NCBI GenBank assembly: GCA_040755395.1
Contig: JBFMAX010000002.1
Span: forward strand, 124,001-188,000
DNA from: Nitrospirota bacterium
Lineage (GTDB): Bacteria; Nitrospirota; Nitrospiria; Nitrospirales; Nitrospiraceae
DNA length: 64,000 nt
Direction: 5' to 3'
Shown: positions 60,635-64,000 of the stretch, piece after piece
Layout of the letters: each line of letters starts with the position of its first letter
Position numbering within the stretch: position 1 is the stretch's first letter
Translations under genes and position numbers: made by a program
The notes under the pieces: generated by a model
Databases searched by the model: none
Told to the model about the DNA's origin: nothing
Seen by the model: the letters and a program-made list of their open reading frames with translations, nothing else

Positions 60635-63469
60635 ATGCCACTCATTCTTCCCGAACGAACACGGGCTGTCGCCGCGGACCTCAGGCGGCTGGTCGGAACC
60701 GACAAAGTCCGTGACGATTTTCCGACCCTGACCGCCTATGCGGTGGACGCCAGCATCTATCGCGTCACCCCGCAAGCCGTCGTCCTGGTCGACTCGGAAG
60801 ACGATATTCAACGGGTCGTGGACTACGCGGTTGCCCGCGGCGTGCCGATCACCCCGCGCGCGGCCGGCACCAACCTGACCGGCTCGTCCATCGGCTCCGG
60901 CGTCATTCTGGATGTGTCCCGTTTGAACCGGGTGCTCGAAGTGAACCGGGAGGAGAAATGGGCCCGCGTCCAGCCCGGCATCGTCCTGGCCGAACTCAAC
61001 CAGCATCTGGGGCGGCATGGGCTGCTGTTCGGTCCCGATCCCTCCAGCGGGGAGATGTGCAAGCTGGGGGGCATGCTGGCCAATAATTCCTCCGGACCCC
61101 ATACGCTGCGGTACGGATCGGTCAAGGATAACGTCTTCAGCCTCAGAATATACCTCGAATCGGGCGGCTGGCTGGAGGCGCGCGCCTATCCGCTTGCGGA
61201 TCCGGCATGGGAACGGGTCTGCTCAGGCCATCCAGCGCTCCGCGACGTGCTCGAAGTGGTGCGCCGCCACGCGACCGTGATTCAGGCCAAGCGCCCGACG
61301 GTGAGCAAGAACAGTTGCGGATACAATCTCTTCGGTCTGGCGGACGGATTGGAGCGGGGCCTGTTCGATCTGCCCAAATTATTCGTCGGGAGCGAAGGGA
61401 CGTTGGGCGTCATCAGCGAAGCGACGATCCGGCTGGTGGACAAACCCAACGCGACGCTGACGGCGCTCATTCACTTCCGCTCGCTCGAGGATGTCGGAGA
61501 GGCGGTGCCGCAGTTGCTCGGTCTCTCGCCGAGCGCCTTGGAGGTCATGGATGCCAACACGCTCGACCTCATCGGCCGACGCGCTCACGGCATTCCGGCC
61601 GAGGCGGCCGCGACGCTACTGGCCGAGGTGGATGCGGACGGGGAGGCGACGGACCTGAAAGAGCAGGCCGAACGAATGGCCGCCATCTGCCGTCGCTGCC
61701 GGCTGGCGGCGGACCTGACCGTCGCCTTCGACCGCGACCAGCGCGATCAGCTCTGGAAGGCGAGAAAGGCGCTTTATCCGACGCTCTACCGTTTCGACGC
61801 CAAAAAGAAGCCGATCAACTTCGTGGACGACGTGGTCGTGCGGGCCGAGCGGATCGGCGAGCTGATCCGCTACCTGGAAGAGTTCTTCCAGGGCCAGCGC
61901 GTCCCGGTCGCGATTTTCGGTCATATCGGCAACGGCAACGCGCATATCGTGCCGCTGTTGGACGTGAACGACGAGCGCGATTTCGCGCGGATGGTCGAGG
62001 GTTACCACGAGATTCACCGGACCGTCCTCGCGCGGTTCAGCGGCTCGATTTGCGGCGAGCACGGCGATGGGCGCGTGCGTGCGGAATACGTCCGCGCGAT
62101 GTTCGGCGAGGAGCTGTACGAGCTGTTCGTCCGGGTCAAACGTGCGCTGGATCCGGCCGGCGTGCTCAATCCCGGCGTCAAGATCAGCGATGTCCCGTTC
62201 ACTGAGCATATCGATTACGTCCGCCTGTCGAAGCCCTGCGCGACCTGCGCCAAGTGCAATTCGGTCTGCCCCGTGTACGATGTCTTCCAGTCTGAGGACA
62301 TGAGCTCACGGGGTTGGTTCGAGATCGTCACGTCGAAGGATTATAGTTACCTCAACTCCAAGCGGGTGGTCGAAGCCTGCCTCAACTGCAAGTCCTGCCG
62401 GACCATCTGCCCGGCCGGCGTGGACGTGGCCGACCTGATCCTCAAACGCCGAGCCGAGCATCCGAACCGGGCGGCCGGGTTGATCTTCAGGCTGCACGCG
62501 CGGCCCTGGTTGTTCGAGCCTCTCCTCAAACTGGCCGCCCGCACCCAATGGCTGTGGGATCGGCCGGCCATGCGGGCCTGGCTGGAGCGCCTCTCGCGCC
62601 CGTTCATGCGGCTGATCGCGGACCGCGCGCGGATTCCGCGCGAGATGGTCCTGCCGAAGCTCGCCGGCCGCCACCTGAGAGATCGATATCCGGAACTGGT
62701 CAAGAGAGGAAGCGGCGATCAGGGAGGCGTCGCCTACTTTCATGGCTGCGCGGCCAACTATTTCGACGACGGCGTGGGCGATGCCGTCATCGCCGTGCTT
62801 CGACGGCACGGCGTGGAACCGGCCCTGCCGCCGCAGCGCTGCTCAGGAACCCCGATTGAGACCTACGGCCATGTGGGGTTGGCCAAGGAAGGGGCGCGGT
62901 TCAACCTGCAATCCCTTGCGCCGTATGACACGATCGTCACCGGCTGCGCCTCCTGCACGCTCATGCTGAAGGATTATCCCAAGCTGTTCGCGGAAGAGCC
63001 GGAGCGGCAGGCGGCCGAGCAGTTGGCCGGGAAGGTCATGCACATCTCGGAGTTTGTGGCGAAGTCTCCGAAGGCGCCGGCGGTTCGCGCTCCATTAACC
63101 GAGCCGCGCCGGGTGACCTATCATTCTTCCTGCCACCTGCGGGCGGCCGGCGTGACCAAAGAGCCACGGCGGATTCTCGCGGCGTTGCCCGGCGTCGAGT
63201 TCGTCGAAATGCAGGACGCCGATCGCTGCGCGGGCGGGGCGGGCACGTATGTGCTCAAGGACTACGACACGGCCCAGAAGATTTTCGAACGTAAGCGCCG
63301 GGCGATCGAGGAGAGCGGCGCGGAGATCGTGGCGACCAGTTGTCCGGCCTGCATGATCCAGTTGAACAACGGATTGCGAGGACGGACCCAGGTCAAGCAT
63401 ATAGCCCAGGTGCTTGAGGAGACCTATGACGCGGCGCAGGCTGATGCAAGACGGGAATCAGGGACCTGA
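60635..63469 (+). CDS. GlcD-GlcF-type fusion: FAD-linked oxidase with Fe-S and CCG domains
   Basis: A 944-residue membrane-peripheral 2-hydroxyacid dehydrogenase. The N-terminal PCMH-type FAD domain (PRAAGTNLTGSSIGSGVILD) is followed by the oxidase C-terminal domain (GHIGNGNAHIVPL; GEHGDGRVRAEYV). Two 4Fe-4S sites, CATCAKCNSVCP and CLNCKSCRTICP, come next. Two cysteine-rich CCG domains follow (CSGTPIETYGHVG; YHSSCHLRAAG; CAGGAGTYVLK; CPACMIQL). Likely oxidises D-lactate, glycolate or a similar acid and passes electrons to quinone or cytochrome. The following dihaem gene overlaps its stop. Confidence 0.9.
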   Translation: MPLILPERTRAVAADLRRLVGTDKVRDDFPTLTAYAVDASIYRVTPQAVVLVDSEDDIQRVVDYAVARGVPITPRAAGTNLTGSSIGSGVILDVSRLNRVLEVNREEKWARVQPGIVLAELNQHLGRHGLLFGPDPSSGEMCKLGGMLANNSSGPHTLRYGSVKDNVFSLRIYLESGGWLEARAYPLADPAWERVCSGHPALRDVLEVVRRHATVIQAKRPTVSKNSCGYNLFGLADGLERGLFDLPKLFVGSEGTLGVISEATIRLVDKPNATLTALIHFRSLEDVGEAVPQLLGLSPSALEVMDANTLDLIGRRAHGIPAEAAATLLAEVDADGEATDLKEQAERMAAICRRCRLAADLTVAFDRDQRDQLWKARKALYPTLYRFDAKKKPINFVDDVVVRAERIGELIRYLEEFFQGQRVPVAIFGHIGNGNAHIVPLLDVNDERDFARMVEGYHEIHRTVLARFSGSICGEHGDGRVRAEYVRAMFGEELYELFVRVKRALDPAGVLNPGVKISDVPFTEHIDYVRLSKPCATCAKCNSVCPVYDVFQSEDMSSRGWFEIVTSKDYSYLNSKRVVEACLNCKSCRTICPAGVDVADLILKRRAEHPNRAAGLIFRLHARPWLFEPLLKLAARTQWLWDRPAMRAWLERLSRPFMRLIADRARIPREMVLPKLAGRHLRDRYPELVKRGSGDQGGVAYFHGCAANYFDDGVGDAVIAVLRRHGVEPALPPQRCSGTPIETYGHVGLAKEGARFNLQSLAPYDTIVTGCASCTLMLKDYPKLFAEEPERQAAEQLAGKVMHISEFVAKSPKAPAVRAPLTEPRRVTYHSSCHLRAAGVTKEPRRILAALPGVEFVEMQDADRCAGGAGTYVLKDYDTAQKIFERKRRAIEESGAEIVATSCPACMIQLNNGLRGRTQVKHIAQVLEETYDAAQADARRESGT

Positions 63470-63702
63470 TGTTCAAGAAAGCGGATTGGATCTTCGTCGC
63501 CCTGGCCGTCCTGATCGTCGTCGGTGTCTCGCTGTTGCCGTCGCCGCGCGACCAAAACCCTGCGGTGCCCGGCACGCCGGACCACCAGGCGCTGATCGCC
63601 GAACCGGATTGTCTCCGCTGCCACGTCGCCGGCGGTGTCCGACCCTTGCCCGCCCGGCATCCGAAGCGGCAAGATTGCTTTCGGTGCCACCGGCGGATGT
63701 GA
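63469..63702 (+). CDS. Small membrane-anchored dihaem c-type protein
   Basis: A 77-residue protein with an N-terminal hydrophobic anchor (WIFVALAVLIVVGVSLLP) and two CxxCH haem-binding sites, CLRCH and CFRCH, near the C-terminus. Its ATG overlaps the stop of the GlcD-GlcF fusion, so the two are translationally coupled. It may be an electron acceptor for that enzyme; this is inference from gene order. Confidence 0.85.
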   Translation: MFKKADWIFVALAVLIVVGVSLLPSPRDQNPAVPGTPDHQALIAEPDCLRCHVAGGVRPLPARHPKRQDCFRCHRRM

Positions 63703-63709
63703 GGAAGAA

Positions 63710-63850
63710 GGGTATCGGGGTAGCGGGATAATGAGAGGGATAGCGGGATAACTGGGTAACGGCGTTATGAGGAGGAGACGGTGATAGCGGTATCCCGGTA
63801 GCCCCTTACCCCGGTACCCTGTTATCCGACTACCCCGTTACGCCGATATC
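63710..63850. repeat. gggtagcgggataac-type palindrome
   Basis: Left arm (63710-63765) iterates ggtagcgggataa / gatagcgggataac / tgggtaac. Right arm (63790-63850) iterates ccggtagccccttacc, ccctgttatcc, and actaccccgttacgcc. The arms are imperfectly complementary. It fills the space between the dihaem gene and the MoaD/ThiS-like gene. Confidence 0.72.
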
Positions 63851-63867
63851 GTTGAAATGGAGTAGAG

Positions 63868-64000
63868 ATGGTGACCGTGTTGTTGTTCGGGCTCACGCTG
63901 CGCGACAGCGTGGGAGAATCGGAACTGGAAGTGGAAATCAGCGGGCCGATGTCCGTGAAAAAGCTGATCGAGGCCAATCAGGAGCGGTTGGCCGGCCTTG
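63868..64000 (+). CDS. MoaD/ThiS-like sulfur-carrier protein, 5' part (runs off the right edge)
   Basis: The 44 visible residues begin MVTVLLFGLTLRDSVGESEL and continue VEISGPMSVKKLIEANQERL, the beta-grasp start of MoaD/ThiS-type small proteins. The C-terminal Gly-Gly needed to confirm the family is outside the window. Ribosome-binding site ggagtagag precedes the ATG. Confidence 0.6.
   Translation, partial: MVTVLLFGLTLRDSVGESELEVEISGPMSVKKLIEANQERLAGL

Noticed and set aside
63710-63850. Iterated units as a possible CRISPR array
   Set aside because: Units are about 10-16 bases, degenerate and arranged as inverted arms; there are no regular repeats with unique spacers and no cas genes.

Overview
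The window reads as a chromosomal segment of a high-GC, Gram-negative, diderm, aerobic bacterium. LPS export and lipid A genes (lptF, lptG, lpxD), TonB-dependent vitamin B12 uptake, FadL-type outer-membrane proteins, c-type cytochromes and the O2-dependent enzyme BluB all point that way. The protein set and gene neighbourhoods look most like Nitrospira (Nitrospirota). That is inference from recognition, not from a search.

Layout. 1-2 kb: the start of a FadL-family porin gene on the minus strand, a 188-bp IS remnant, and a damaged second FadL paralogue. 2-8 kb: housekeeping genes (ndk, a lipoprotein, gcvH-lpd, a ComEA-like protein, tyrS). 7.9-11.8 kb: a decayed Type III-like restriction island (methyltransferase tail, DUF4258/DUF2283 pair, full-length Res-type helicase-nuclease) ending near a tRNA-Gly gene. 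12-16 kb: a phosphorelay trio (histidine kinase, Rcp1-like regulator, hybrid kinase). 16-18.5 kb: a small anchored protein, rpmB and a large hypothetical. 18.8-35.5 kb: a cobamide uptake, salvage and lower-ligand assembly cluster under two cobalamin riboswitches (btuFCD; then btuB-cbiA-cobO-CWC-bluB-pduO-cobU-cobT-cobS-cbiB-cobD-cbiZ-cbiP). 36-49.7 kb: a DUF3365 haem protein and a chemosensory cluster (CheY, CheW, MCP, a three-HPt CheA, two CheW-like proteins, a coiled-coil response regulator, a pseudo-HPt protein, an ExeA-like ATPase, and an HD-GYP protein fused to a second pseudo-HPt module). 50.5-55.5 kb, minus strand: lptF-lptG-fabF-acp-lpxD. 55.7-64 kb: a cold-shock protein, a TPR protein plus ExeA-like ATPase, a 2-hydroxyacid dehydrogenase divergent from a GlcD-GlcF fusion, a small dihaem protein, and the start of a MoaD/ThiS-like gene.

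How it works together. The B12 cluster would bring in corrinoids (BtuB-BtuFCD), adenosylate them (two unrelated adenosyltransferases), strip foreign lower ligands (CbiZ), and rebuild adenosylcobalamin with dimethylbenzimidazole (BluB, CobT, CobU, CobS, CbiB, CobD, CbiP). No corrin-ring genes are present here, so only salvage and late steps are supported by this window.

The most unusual structure is a scattered set of long imperfect palindromes whose arms are iterations of short units. The unit differs from element to element. They sit right at stop codons, in peripheral loops of both riboswitches, and inside coding sequence (the CbiA linker, the BtuF signal peptide, possibly the CobS N-terminus). 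They are frequent at 2-8 kb and 18-32 kb, recur at 63.7 kb, and I saw none in the chemosensory and LPS regions. The second unusual item is a pair of proteins sharing a degenerate HPt domain in which the phospho-acceptor histidine is replaced by threonine.
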